A stretch of 64,000 nt of DNA, taken from assembly GCA_019186985.1 (NCBI GenBank), contig JABARQ010000038.1, forward strand, positions 20,047 through 84,046, written 5' to 3'. Below are positions 54,748 to 63,676 of the stretch, piece by piece. Both the position numbers and the translations under genes were made by a program. Position 1 is the stretch's first letter; each line of letters opens with the position of its first letter. Source of the DNA: Prosthecobacter sp. GTDB taxonomy: Bacteria > Verrucomicrobiota > Verrucomicrobiia > Verrucomicrobiales > Verrucomicrobiaceae. The notes under the pieces are model-generated. The model had not been told where the DNA came from. It was given only the letters and a program-made list of their open reading frames with translations, and searched no databases.

Positions 54748-55272
54748 TTAGTAGAGCCTTCCTTTTAGTTTCAGAATTGAATTAGCCGGAGGTGTAAAGT
54801 TATCCTTTATGGCGGATTCGATGGCCGCCACTTCTCCCTTTGAGAACTCGGCAAAGTAAAAGTATACCCAGCTACGGAAGTAGTTGAGGAATTTGGTAAT
54901 CTTTGGGCGATCCTCCTCAGGCTCCTCGCCCTCTCGTTCATGCAAATAGTCATCGTATCGTGAACGCAGGCCCTTCTCCGCTTTTCCGGCGTAGAATAAA
55001 TATGAGTGATGGTGAAACAGATCAATTCGACCTTCCACGACAAAAATATATACACCGGGACCTGATGGGATTTTGTCACGATCTCCCCCCTCACTCGTAG
55101 ATCCAAACTTGACCCGCTCCCACTTTATCTTGCGAAGCGTCTCTACTTGCGAGTCAACCCACAGTTGAGGATAGAGTTTGAATGAAAATGTTCCTAAATC
55201 CTCGGCGAGAATGTGGCCGTAGGTGCGCTTATCCTCGGGAACGCTTCCAAAGAGGTTAACCGGATTGGTCAT
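54748..55272 (-). CDS. GIY-YIG nuclease-like protein of the phosphorothioation locus
   Basis: 174 residues from the ATG at 55272, which overlaps the sspD stop (ATGA). GIY-YIG features in order: GVY at 73-75, YAG at 94-96 (LFYAGKAEKGLRSRYDDYL), conserved Arg at 103/105, Glu at 152 in AAIESAI and Asn at 164 in PPANS. The fold fits a catalytic GIY-YIG nuclease that cuts DNA with one metal. It is a candidate effector nuclease of this Ssp variant. Codon use is AT-rich compared with housekeeping genes. Confidence 0.82.
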   Translation of the reverse strand: MTNPVNLFGSVPEDKRTYGHILAEDLGTFSFKLYPQLWVDSQVETLRKIKWERVKFGSTSEGGDRDKIPSGPGVYIFVVEGRIDLFHHHSYLFYAGKAEKGLRSRYDDYLHEREGEEPEEDRPKITKFLNYFRSWVYFYFAEFSKGEVAAIESAIKDNFTPPANSILKLKGRLY

Positions 55273-56114
55273 TTTTGACACATCAGGCAAGCTTCGTTTT
55301 GAGAAGCTGAGTTTCCAGTCAATGCTCCCACAAGTGTGCGATCTTTTGACCGTCCCCTGGGTTTCACTGCCGCGGTGAGTATGTTTCGACGTCTGGCGGG
55401 ATCAAGCAATATGCTCAATGGGCCTTCCTGCATCCATGTGAATTGCTTATTGGGATCATTGGGATCGGTTGATTCATACTTCATGGCTTCCTCGAACTTA
55501 TCCGGATAGGTCTCGTAAAGACGCACCCATTCAAAGGGCGTTTGGAAGAAGCAAAAGGTGCAACCTGAGTTGGTCCTGCCCCATTTCATGAAGGTCGGGA
55601 GGCCAAGACCACTGTCTTCGAGAATGCGGATGACACCTTGGTAGTTGATACCAGCTTCTCGAAGTGGATAACGAGTCTTGATGTTCGGCTTGGTGCTAAT
55701 GTAACCGATTCGATCCTCATCGGCTCGAAGGCCTACATAACTAATGACCGGATCGTCCCCGACATGCGCCTCGAAGGGCTTCAGCTTGAGCATCTTCGTG
55801 CACCAGCGGTTCTGCGGTGATGGAAGATAGCCACCGAATACTTTGTGCCAGTGATCGAATCCGGCCTTGGCATTGAGGTAGGTGATCTTGCTTCCGAGTT
55901 CTGCCTCCAAGCGAGCGAGATATTCATAGGTCTCTGGCAGTTCCTTCTGCGTGTCGCAGAAAAGGTATTCCATTCCATCCTGCCGAAAATGCTCCAGACC
56001 GCGCACTCGACCTGCCATTAGTAGAGCCATGGCGGAGCTGTCTTTGCCTCCTGAAACATTCAGGACGTGGCGGACAGGCTCATCACTGCCAAAGTTGGGG
56101 TCAGGGGGCTTCAT
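55269..56114 (-). CDS. sspD: SspD: PAPS-reductase/DndC-like sulfur-transfer ATP pyrophosphatase
   Basis: 281 residues from the ATG at 56114, coupled to sspC (ATGA). The P-loop SGGKDS is at residues 21-26. Cysteines C105, C185, C188, C276 and C279 (RWCTKML, SGCTFCF, CLMC) are suited to holding an Fe-S cluster or persulfide. It activates DNA or sulfur through adenylylation in phosphorothioate formation, as DndC/SspD. Neighbours sspC and the GIY-YIG gene overlap it on both sides. Confidence 0.88.
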   Translation of the reverse strand: MKPPDPNFGSDEPVRHVLNVSGGKDSSAMALLMAGRVRGLEHFRQDGMEYLFCDTQKELPETYEYLARLEAELGSKITYLNAKAGFDHWHKVFGGYLPSPQNRWCTKMLKLKPFEAHVGDDPVISYVGLRADEDRIGYISTKPNIKTRYPLREAGINYQGVIRILEDSGLGLPTFMKWGRTNSGCTFCFFQTPFEWVRLYETYPDKFEEAMKYESTDPNDPNKQFTWMQEGPLSILLDPARRRNILTAAVKPRGRSKDRTLVGALTGNSASQNEACLMCQK

Positions 56115-59100
56115 GAGGAGGAATCCATCATTTCCCAAAGCAACTGGGAAAGGGCGGCTACGGCCAGTTTTTTATCTTTTGGCATCTGAGCCTGCAATTG
56201 TTTTCTTAGCATCAATGCTTCTTTTGCCTGCGAGGTGCTGAGGTGAAACACTTGGTCTCGTTCCTCTCCGGTCTTTTGGGTGAGCGCAATGCGCACTGCG
56301 TTGTCAGGTGCCTGCGAACCCTCGCCAAAGTGGAGAGACTCGACCCTCTGAAACTGTTTCACTAGAGCAAGAATGCCCTCTCGGAAGGCGGTCTCGTCCT
56401 TATCCCTCCAACGTGAAGGAGGAACGCGGGTCACCAGGCTGCCAAGGGCCTCCAACCAAACAGACTCCTCGGTGCCGTTGTCGATCAACTTCAAGCTGAA
56501 GGCCCGCAACTCGGGATTCGTCACTCCGACAATCACGGTTTCGGCTCTTTCTGAGATGGCCCGCCTCCACGCTGAGAAATCCACGGCTTTCTCGCCAAAC
56601 GCTTCCAGAATGATCTCGGTCATGCGCTTCCGGCATTCGGGCAAAGCACGTCTAAGTTCCGAGAGCGATTGGGCTAACTTTGACGCGAGCTTTGAAGCCT
56701 CTACCCGACTCACCTCCCCCTTAAATCCAAGCGCTTCGGGGATGGCTTTGAATACTAAAGTGGCCGGCTCCTCGGCCGCCAAAACATGTTTCCGTAGCTC
56801 GATGGTCTGCGCACTGAGGTTCTCGGTGTTCTTGGCGTAGTCAGGCAATTCCGCAATCATCAAGCAGATCGGCCGGACAATCGAAAGCAACTCGGTGCGC
56901 TCGGTGCGTTCAAGTTTCACCACCTCGGCCAAATGCGTGAGCAACTCTTTCCGCATCCCGTGAATACGGCACAGCTGGAACTCAAAGGTGTCCGGTGCCT
57001 TAACGAGGCGCATCTTCAAAAACTCCTCCACATCACTGACAAAGCGGCCATCTTCATAGATGGCGAGCTCTGCCTCGTGCTGAACATAGATGGCCACGAG
57101 CAGGATGGGGATTAACCCATCGCGCATGCCAAAGGGCGGGCGGCGAAGCTCGTCAATAATTCGATCCACGCGGATTCGGGCTTCCGGTTTTCTCTCCAGC
57201 ATCTGAATGACATGCTCCAATGCCGGGCGCAGATGCAGAGGATCTTTGTCAGGGAACTGAATGCTCCAGCCATGATTCCTTTCGGCATGGATGCCGGATT
57301 CCTTCAGCACAGAGAGATACAGTGACTTCTCCGGCGGAGCCTTGTCTTCAGGAAGGCCAAGATGGGGATCGTCTCCATGGTTCAACATGAGTTCAAACAA
57401 CCTCTGGCGGGCTGCGGCGGCGGCAGAACTCAGCGTATTGCGATTCACCAGCTCGTTGTGAACTCTCGGGGCATTCGGGAAAAGGCTATCACAGAGCTTC
57501 GACAGGTAAGATTGCAGCGAACCACCTCGCCCGAGGTCTTTCACAGGCTTGGAGTTGTAGAACCAGTGAATGCCGGATTGCTTCTCCTGCGAAAGCTCGC
57601 GGAACCCCACAAAACGATGAAGTGCATTCTCCAAGGCCTGATTTGCATGAGCGATCTGCCGGGAAACCTCCTCAGCAGCGAAGCGGTCGTCCTTTAGTTC
57701 GGGCGTGTGACGCTCGACATGATTCCAGCGCTCCAGATTCACCAAGAAGCCGTTCAACACCTCCAAGGGCTCGGTCACTCCAAAAAGGACCTGCGGGTTT
57801 ACCGGCATCGTGGCAATCACCTTTTCCGCCCGTTTCCGTTGCTCATCGGTTTCACTCAAAACGATAACCATCAGGCCGTCGGCCGGGTGCTCGGGTTGGA
57901 AGGCATCAGCATCCGCTGTCAGCTCATCGGGCGAGCAGTAACGAAGAGTGAAGTGCCGAAGGTTGCCCGTCTGAATGTAGTGGGCGCGGGCGACAACCGG
58001 TCTGGCATCAAGCCTCGAACGAAGCAATTCGCCCATGCTGGAGATTTGCTGGATAGACTCGGACGCTTTCGCCAACTCGTGCTCCAGGTTCACACTCGTG
58101 TGCGACCACAGCGCATAGCCTCGCCTTGCTCCTCGGAAGAAAAGCAGATTTTCCTTCTTCAGCCTCGCGACTGCTGCTTTGAGGCCATCGGGATTGCCCA
58201 ACGCAAGAGCAAGAAGCTCATCGCTCGGGAGAAGATCTGCGGTGGAGTCGATGGTGTTCAGCACCCCAATTGTCTTCAGCACACGCAGCTCCAGTTCACG
58301 CCCGGCGGGGAAGCTCCGAATGACGGCATCAATATGACTCCAATGGCTGCGGAAGCTTTGCGCGCTAAGACGGCTTCCAAAATTCTGAGCAATGAAATCG
58401 TAAAACTCGGGCAGCCTGTAGATGAAGCTCAAAGTGGCCTCGTTCTGCGCGAAGTCCTGCAGTGCATGGGGCTCGGATGAAAGCAGGAAGCTGAACAGCG
58501 AGCGCTCATTCTGCCCGAAGCGCCGGAAAAACTTCGCGAGCACCGGAAGAACGGTGGGATGCAGAGGATACAAGCTGGGGGCAAGCTCAACGAGTGCACC
58601 TTTTCCGGCATTGGCACCAAACAACCCAAGATCGACTGCCGCCCGCATGTCGGCATGAGCCTCCGACTTCCATCCACGAGGACACTCATCCTCTTTCACA
58701 TTCAAAGCCGCGCTCAACAAAGCGGCGACCTGACTCAATGGCTGAGCAAAGACGATTTCCTCGAAACGCTCTGCCACCTTTTCCCACTCGCGCTGGGCCT
58801 GTTCGGACAGCTTGTCTGCATAGGTGCTGAAGCCCTGATGAAGAAGCCCCACGGTAAACAGGCAGTTATCTCCGCTGCGGGATGATGCCTCACCCAACTG
58901 CTGAAGGAAGTAAACGTCCTGCTTCTCCGGGTTGAGCGCGGAGTATTCGAGAAACTTACCCAGCTCATCAATGATGACGAGCACTCCATCGAAGAGGTCT
59001 TGCTGGCGAAGTTCCGCCGATGCCTGCATCAGCAACGCGATCACTCGCTGGTCGAGATTGGACTTGGGAGCAGCAAGTGTTTCGTCCACCGCAGCTCTGA

Positions 59101-59533
59101 CCTTGAGTTTCTTCCGGCCGTCGATGTTCTGGCGGAGCGAATTCGACAGGGCTGATAGCAATGCCATGGACATTTGCTGGCGGGAACCCGTGACCAAGAC
59201 AGGCAGGAATCCGCGACGAGAACGCGGAAGCCCCATGTCCGCCGGGAGCGCCCGCAGGTGCTTGGGTAGATCAGAACTGTTTGGAGAGAGCAGGTTCGCC
59301 AGCAACAAGGCGAAGCTTGATTTGCCTGAGCCGAAGTCACCCGTGACACGCCATGAGCGCTGACCGGAAACAGACCGAGTCCCTTTCAGAAGGCGGGAAA
59401 GGTTTACCCGCGTGTCATGAGTCAACACATACCCCCCGAGAGCCTCTGGATCACGGAAGTCACGCTCAAGCTGAGCCGAGCGGAGGAAGCGGGGGCTAAT
59501 TCGTAGAATGCTGTTAATAGAGCGCGATGCCAT
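56111..59533 (-). CDS. sspC: SspC: large P-loop ATPase
   Basis: 1140 residues. Walker A is GDFGSGKS (65-72) and Walker B is VLVIIDELGK with D189/E190. The rest is a long helical extension without clear motifs. In SspABCD systems an ATPase with this position works with SspB and SspD in phosphorothioation. Its ATG overlaps the sspB stop by one base (TGATG) and its own stop overlaps sspD (ATGA). The assignment to SspC rests on gene order and the ATPase motifs. Confidence 0.8.
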   Translation of the reverse strand: MASRSINSILRISPRFLRSAQLERDFRDPEALGGYVLTHDTRVNLSRLLKGTRSVSGQRSWRVTGDFGSGKSSFALLLANLLSPNSSDLPKHLRALPADMGLPRSRRGFLPVLVTGSRQQMSMALLSALSNSLRQNIDGRKKLKVRAAVDETLAAPKSNLDQRVIALLMQASAELRQQDLFDGVLVIIDELGKFLEYSALNPEKQDVYFLQQLGEASSRSGDNCLFTVGLLHQGFSTYADKLSEQAQREWEKVAERFEEIVFAQPLSQVAALLSAALNVKEDECPRGWKSEAHADMRAAVDLGLFGANAGKGALVELAPSLYPLHPTVLPVLAKFFRRFGQNERSLFSFLLSSEPHALQDFAQNEATLSFIYRLPEFYDFIAQNFGSRLSAQSFRSHWSHIDAVIRSFPAGRELELRVLKTIGVLNTIDSTADLLPSDELLALALGNPDGLKAAVARLKKENLLFFRGARRGYALWSHTSVNLEHELAKASESIQQISSMGELLRSRLDARPVVARAHYIQTGNLRHFTLRYCSPDELTADADAFQPEHPADGLMVIVLSETDEQRKRAEKVIATMPVNPQVLFGVTEPLEVLNGFLVNLERWNHVERHTPELKDDRFAAEEVSRQIAHANQALENALHRFVGFRELSQEKQSGIHWFYNSKPVKDLGRGGSLQSYLSKLCDSLFPNAPRVHNELVNRNTLSSAAAAARQRLFELMLNHGDDPHLGLPEDKAPPEKSLYLSVLKESGIHAERNHGWSIQFPDKDPLHLRPALEHVIQMLERKPEARIRVDRIIDELRRPPFGMRDGLIPILLVAIYVQHEAELAIYEDGRFVSDVEEFLKMRLVKAPDTFEFQLCRIHGMRKELLTHLAEVVKLERTERTELLSIVRPICLMIAELPDYAKNTENLSAQTIELRKHVLAAEEPATLVFKAIPEALGFKGEVSRVEASKLASKLAQSLSELRRALPECRKRMTEIILEAFGEKAVDFSAWRRAISERAETVIVGVTNPELRAFSLKLIDNGTEESVWLEALGSLVTRVPPSRWRDKDETAFREGILALVKQFQRVESLHFGEGSQAPDNAVRIALTQKTGEERDQVFHLSTSQAKEALMLRKQLQAQMPKDKKLAVAALSQLLWEMMDSSS

Positions 59534-60474
59534 CAGTCGGAGACGTAAATGTTTTCAAGGAAGTCGAACGCATCTGCTTTGGCGGAGCGGGTCACCTGCT
59601 GGAGCGTCGCAGATTCTTGGAACACAAGAGCTCCATTCGTGGTCTGCTTGATCTGATCGAGGTAATGGCGGACGGCGGATTCCGGCAGTTTGAAGACCTG
59701 TCCGGGACTTCCTTCTCCCACCGCCACCGCACCAAACGAGATGGTTTGCTCGTTGGCGTGTTGGTTCTGCCAGAAATCGTTCAGGCAGTAGGCAAAGAGG
59801 GCGGGCGAAATGCTCGGCTTCTCCTCGACGGCGAAGGAGAAGATCAATTCTCGCTGGCCGGTTCTAATGTTCGTGCGTTCACCGGAGCGGCGTAGCAGAC
59901 CCAGCTCTACAAATGGGCTATCCAGATTATCCTCGGCAACTTCGCCTTTGCGGCCTCGTGTGGGGATGTAGGTATTGATGAACACTCGCAGGCCGTCCTC
60001 ATTCGTCCGGTCGGAGAGGCTCTGTGACTTCGCAGGGAGGTTCTTTTTCAGGAAACCGAATGCCTCGGCCTCTGTGAACTCAGCGCGATGCCAGTGGTTG
60101 AGCATCTGAACCCACTGGTAAATGGGGCCAATGGTGTTGGTTGCAATCTTCCAATGCAAAAGCCAGAGGGTTGCGGGATGCTCCAAATACTGATCGTAGC
60201 CATCATGGCCGAGCAACTCTTGCCCGAAGGAAGTGACTGCGTAGCCTTTGGACTCCCCCTGCGATTCGATAATTCCAGCAGTCTCCGCCCAAAAACGAAT
60301 GGAGCGAACCATGTTTTTACCCACTCCAAGCCGGACCATGGCGTCGTCCTCGTCGCTAAACAGCTTCGCGTTTCGTCCATCGCTCAAGTGCTGCACAGCT
60401 TTGGGTAGCCATGCATACCGGCAAACGAAGGTTTCGTGACCTGAATAACGGTAGTTTGTCGGAGGAGCTGGCAT
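59533..60474 (-). CDS. sspB: SspB: DUF4007 DNA nickase
   Basis: 313 residues from the ATG at 60474 (MPAPPTNYRYSGHETF); a longer frame to 60534 lacks support. The N-terminus YRYSGHETFVCRYAWLPKA and GVGKNMVRSIRFWAETAG are DUF4007 features. In SspABCD systems SspB of this family nicks DNA so sulfur can be inserted into one strand. It is the first gene of the operon, preceded by a 12-bp palindrome. Confidence 0.85.
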   Translation of the reverse strand: MPAPPTNYRYSGHETFVCRYAWLPKAVQHLSDGRNAKLFSDEDDAMVRLGVGKNMVRSIRFWAETAGIIESQGESKGYAVTSFGQELLGHDGYDQYLEHPATLWLLHWKIATNTIGPIYQWVQMLNHWHRAEFTEAEAFGFLKKNLPAKSQSLSDRTNEDGLRVFINTYIPTRGRKGEVAEDNLDSPFVELGLLRRSGERTNIRTGQRELIFSFAVEEKPSISPALFAYCLNDFWQNQHANEQTISFGAVAVGEGSPGQVFKLPESAVRHYLDQIKQTTNGALVFQESATLQQVTRSAKADAFDFLENIYVSD

Positions 60475-60478
60475 GTGA

Positions 60479-60490
60479 ATATGATCATAT
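60479..60490. promoter_or_regulatory. 12-bp palindrome directly upstream of sspB
   Basis: The perfect palindrome atatgatcatat lies 4 bases before the sspB start codon, in the ribosome-binding region. It could be an operator for the DGQHR protein or another repressor. No second copy was found in the window. Confidence 0.35.
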
Positions 60491-60621
60491 CCAAGCAGGG
60501 GATGCTTTGGATCGCAAGAAGACGAGACAAACACGGACCAATTTGGGTGCTACGTAAGAGCGGGGAGCTGCTCTTTGTCTACCGCTTAGGATCTACCTGC
60601 CCCACCCGGAGGTTTCGCGTT

Positions 60622-60897
60622 TCATGTGGGCTGGGGCGCTTGGGTGCGGTGTCGGCCATGGCAGAGGAGGCTGGCGGTGCCGGCCAGGGCGAGTACAAGG
60701 GCGGGTGCCGAGGCCCCAAAGGCCAGGGCGGTTGAGGCGGTGAGGAAGTAGAGGATGGCACTGACCACGAGGGGGTGGCTCGGCCCTGAGAGGGATGAGG
60801 CGACGGAGCTGCGGGAGCGGTCGTCTGGTTGAGCTTGATGGCGAACGGTCAGACGCCTGAGCAGGCGCTGGTGCCAGGGGCGGCGACGGTTGGTCAT
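60622..60897 (-). CDS. Small membrane protein coupled to the vWA gene
   Basis: 91 residues. A basic N-terminus (MTNRRRPWHQRLLRRL) is followed by two hydrophobic stretches. Its ATG overlaps the stop of the vWA gene (ATGA), which argues that it is real. No family recognised. Confidence 0.6.
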   Translation of the reverse strand: MTNRRRPWHQRLLRRLTVRHQAQPDDRSRSSVASSLSGPSHPLVVSAILYFLTASTALAFGASAPALVLALAGTASLLCHGRHRTQAPQPT

Positions 60898-61568
60898 GGC
60901 TGCTTGCCCTCCTCTTCACGCAGGATCTGGTCGAGGGGCTTGGCGTCGTCGGCCTGGGCCTGGGCGTCCATCTGGCCGCTGGCCTTCATCCGGGAGGCGC
61001 GGACCTTGCGGGCCATGGCGCTGCCTGTGGTTCGGATGCCCTTAACGCAGAATCTGACGTTGCCGCTCAGATGCGCGTCCATGTGCAGGGCGGCGGCCGA
61101 GGCGATGGCGTCCTGGTTGGCCGCGAGGAACAGGAACTCCCAGCCTTTTTCCTCGCGGTAGCGGCGGATGAGGTCGCTGATGGCACTGCTGGTGAAATGC
61201 CGGGAGGCGTTTTCGAAACCGTCGGTGAAGACGGCGACGATGACCTTGGCAGGTTTGTCAGCCTCGGCCAGGGCCTCGATGCGGCGGTCGGTCTCCTGAA
61301 CGGTGCGGCCGATGGCATCGAGCAGGGCGGTGCTGCCACGGGGCACGTAGGTGGCGGCGGTGAGCTGCGGCACCTCGGGCAGGTCACGCGCGGCGACGGG
61401 CACCTCGTAGGCGTCATCGAACTGCACCAGGGTGAGGCGTGCCTGGCCGGGAACGGTGAGCTGGGCGGCGAGGAAGTCGTTGAAGGCGCTGACGGCGGCC
61501 TCCTGCATGGGCTGCATGGAACCGGAGCGGTCGAGGATGTAGACGATTTCAGAGAGGAGCGGGTTCAT
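60894..61568 (-). CDS. von Willebrand factor A domain protein
   Basis: About 224 residues from the ATG at 61568 (MNPLLSEIVYILDRSGSM). The MIDAS metal motif is DRSGSM (D14-M19), followed by TVPGQARLTLVQFDD and VIVAVFTDGFENAS. The longer frame to 61787 runs through a dispersed repeat and is not used. vWA proteins bind partners through a metal ion. Beside a WYL regulator, on the edge of the defence locus. Confidence 0.85.
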   Translation of the reverse strand: MNPLLSEIVYILDRSGSMQPMQEAAVSAFNDFLAAQLTVPGQARLTLVQFDDAYEVPVAARDLPEVPQLTAATYVPRGSTALLDAIGRTVQETDRRIEALAEADKPAKVIVAVFTDGFENASRHFTSSAISDLIRRYREEKGWEFLFLAANQDAIASAAALHMDAHLSGNVRFCVKGIRTTGSAMARKVRASRMKASGQMDAQAQADDAKPLDQILREEEGKQP

Positions 61569-61645
61569 GAGGCCACCACTTTCACCCAGGGGGTCGGACA
61601 TTCGTGGGGGTGGGGGTCCAGTTTTTTTTTGAATCGGAGGGAGAA

Positions 61646-61785
61646 CCTGCTGCGGTGGCGCAAGACTGCGCTTCACCTCCGGCTCCGAGCCAGCGGGGCG
61701 CGGGTCTGCCATGCTCTCGAAACTCCAGGGTCGCTCACGCCAGCAGGGCTGGCTCAGGAAAGCGGCAGCACGGCTGCCGCAGTCC
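61646..61785. repeat. Dispersed ~150-bp element, copy 1 (5' end truncated)
   Basis: This sequence is closely similar over its length to 63687-63829. Its right end is ggctgccgcagtcc (61772-61785); the matching left arm is missing. It fills the divergent gap between the vWA and WYL genes. Confidence 0.75.
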
Positions 61786-61867
61786 ATGGGGGGAAAGACC
61801 CTGCCGCACCGGGGGGTCGGACAAAGAGGGGGTGACAGGGTGGAAATTTGAGTTTCCTGTTGGGTCC

Positions 61868-62914
61868 ATGCCGAAGCCCGCCCCTGCCCGCCGTCTCCGC
61901 CAGGATGCTCCCGCCGCCGCCTTTCGTTCCGGGGTCAGCCGCCCGGCCATGTGGCGTGTGCTGGAGATCCACAAGATCCTCCGTGCCGGCCGCTATCCCA
62001 ACTGCACGTCGCTGGCGCAGGAGATCGAGGTCACCCCGAAGACCATCCAGCGGGACATCAGCTTCATGCGCGACCAGCTCGGCCTGCCGCTGGAATACCA
62101 CCCGATCAAGCACGGCTACCACTACACCCAGGAGGTCCATGAATTCCCCATGCTGCACCTGTCGCGCTCGGACCTGGTGGCCCTGTTCCTGGCGCGTCAT
62201 GCCCTGGAGCCCCTGCGTGGGACGCGGCTGGAACGCATGCTGGCCGACAGCTTCAGCAAGATCGCCGAGGCCTGCCCGGGCGAGGTGTCGATTGAATGGC
62301 ACGAGCTGGACGATGCCTTTTCGGTGAAGGCTTCGGGAGTGCTGCCGGCGGACGTGACCTTGTTCGGCGATTTGCTGGACGCCATCCGAGGCACGCGGGA
62401 GGTGAGCTTCGACTACCACAAGCTCAGGTCCACCCGGCCGGAGCGACGCTGTGTTCAGCCGCATCACCTCGGCCAGATCGAGCATGGCTGGTATCTGATC
62501 GCCTTTGATCCTGCCCGTGAAGCGATGCGCACCTTTGCCCTGCAACGCGTCTCCCGCCTCGAAATCCACAAGGCCAGGTTCACACGCCAGGCCGGGTTCA
62601 ACGCGCGCGATCATCTGGGCGGCGGCTTCGGCGTCTGGAGCTATCCCGGCGAGCAGAGCCGCAGACACGAGGTGCAGATCCGGCTGGAGGGCTATGCGGC
62701 GCGGGTGGTGGCCGAGCGGCAGTGGCATCCGACCCAGGCCATCCGGAAACTCAGGGCGGATGGCAGCCTCATCGAGTTTCAGGCTGACCTCGCCGGCCTG
62801 GAGGAGATCACGCGCTGGGTGCTTAGCTGGGGCAGCAAGGCCCGGGTGATCGGCCCGCCCGAGCTGAAGAAACGCGTGAAGGAGGAGCTGGTGAAAATGA
62901 CGGACGTGGGCTGA
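61868..62914 (+). CDS. WYL-domain transcriptional regulator
   Basis: About 348 residues from the ATG at 61868. An HTH lies near residues 30-85 (HKILRAGRYPNCTSLAQEIE, TPKTIQRDISFMRDQLGLPL), then a WYL domain (REVSFDYHKLRS, then EHGWYLIAFDPAREAMRTFA) and a C-terminal WCX extension. WYL regulators often control phage-defence loci by sensing nucleic-acid ligands. Its orientation is divergent from the vWA gene. Confidence 0.9.
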   Translation: MPKPAPARRLRQDAPAAAFRSGVSRPAMWRVLEIHKILRAGRYPNCTSLAQEIEVTPKTIQRDISFMRDQLGLPLEYHPIKHGYHYTQEVHEFPMLHLSRSDLVALFLARHALEPLRGTRLERMLADSFSKIAEACPGEVSIEWHELDDAFSVKASGVLPADVTLFGDLLDAIRGTREVSFDYHKLRSTRPERRCVQPHHLGQIEHGWYLIAFDPAREAMRTFALQRVSRLEIHKARFTRQAGFNARDHLGGGFGVWSYPGEQSRRHEVQIRLEGYAARVVAERQWHPTQAIRKLRADGSLIEFQADLAGLEEITRWVLSWGSKARVIGPPELKKRVKEELVKMTDVG

Positions 62915-62945
62915 TCCAGGCCGGCATGAGCGGTGAACGCGAGGT

Positions 62946-63024
62946 CCTGGGGTTCACACTCGCTGCGCTCATTTCACCCCAGGCTATTGTCTTTCGAGCC
63001 TCCGGCTCGGAGGAACCAAAGACA
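62946..63024. repeat. Nested inverted repeats after the WYL gene
   Basis: Three hairpin pairs: cctggggt/accccagg (62946-62953, 62976-62983), tgtcttt/aaagaca (62988-62994, 63018-63024) enclosing cgagcc/ggctcg (62995-63000, 63004-63009). The remaining bases 62915-63238 show no gene. Confidence 0.7.
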
Positions 63025-63238
63025 TGCAGCCTCGTGTCAAAGTGACAACAGCCGGAGGCTTAATGGTCAAGGGGACGAGCATGGCGGGCATCCGGCCGTT
63101 GGAGAACACATCCTCTGCAATGGGTAAAGGCTTTCCCCCGGGAATTCTTTGTGCCTTGTGTTTGGTCAGGCTTGGAAGTTTGCATTCAACGTCCATGCTT
63201 ACTCAAGGCTTCGGCCCGATTCCACGTTTCCCTCTGAC

Positions 63239-63559
63239 ATGATCACCCTGACCATCAATCCCCGGACTGGCGAGGATGTGTATTCACTCCTCACCCAAAA
63301 AGAAAAAAGCCTGCGAGGCGGGCGCACAACGCTTGTGCGTCACGGGCCGAAGCGCAAGGACAAGGAGAAGTGGGTCCACTCGACCTACAAAGGCTGGATC
63401 CAGTTTCAAAGATGCCTCGGGGGCGTGGTGGTCGCCCAGGTGAAGTCACGCGACCCGGAGTCCACCTGGCAGCTTCTGAGCGCCTTCATCGGCTACATCA
63501 ACCGTCACTTCCGGACTCAGATCACCGGGATTCATCTTCAGTACGGGGATGATGAATGA
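63239..63559 (+). CDS. Hypothetical protein
   Basis: 106 residues from the ATG at 63239 (MITLTINPRTGEDVYSLLTQ). Basic middle section, no signal peptide, no motif recognised. It lies between two repeat regions, which suggests accessory DNA. Start is supported by the beginning of a coherent coding pattern here. Confidence 0.6.
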   Translation: MITLTINPRTGEDVYSLLTQKEKSLRGGRTTLVRHGPKRKDKEKWVHSTYKGWIQFQRCLGGVVVAQVKSRDPESTWQLLSAFIGYINRHFRTQITGIHLQYGDDE

Positions 63560-63676
63560 GTCAGGCCGGCAAGGACAAGGTGGAGCCTCGTCCCTGACGG
63601 CTGGGTCATGGCGGTTGCCCAGGGTTTGGGCAGGGTTCTCGCGTCCTGCCAAAACAGCGGCGGCAGCAGCCGCTTT

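Noticed and set aside
53540..60474. BREX or DndFGH identity for the defence locus
   Set aside because: No PglZ, BrxL, DndD or DndE features are seen; DUF4007 plus a DndC-like enzyme points to Ssp.
61569..61787. N-terminal extension of the vWA protein
   Set aside because: It is repeat-derived and the vWA domain starts right after the ATG at 61568.
61604..61867. N-terminal extension of the WYL regulator
   Set aside because: The extension is translated repeat DNA; the ATG at 61868 precedes the conserved HTH.
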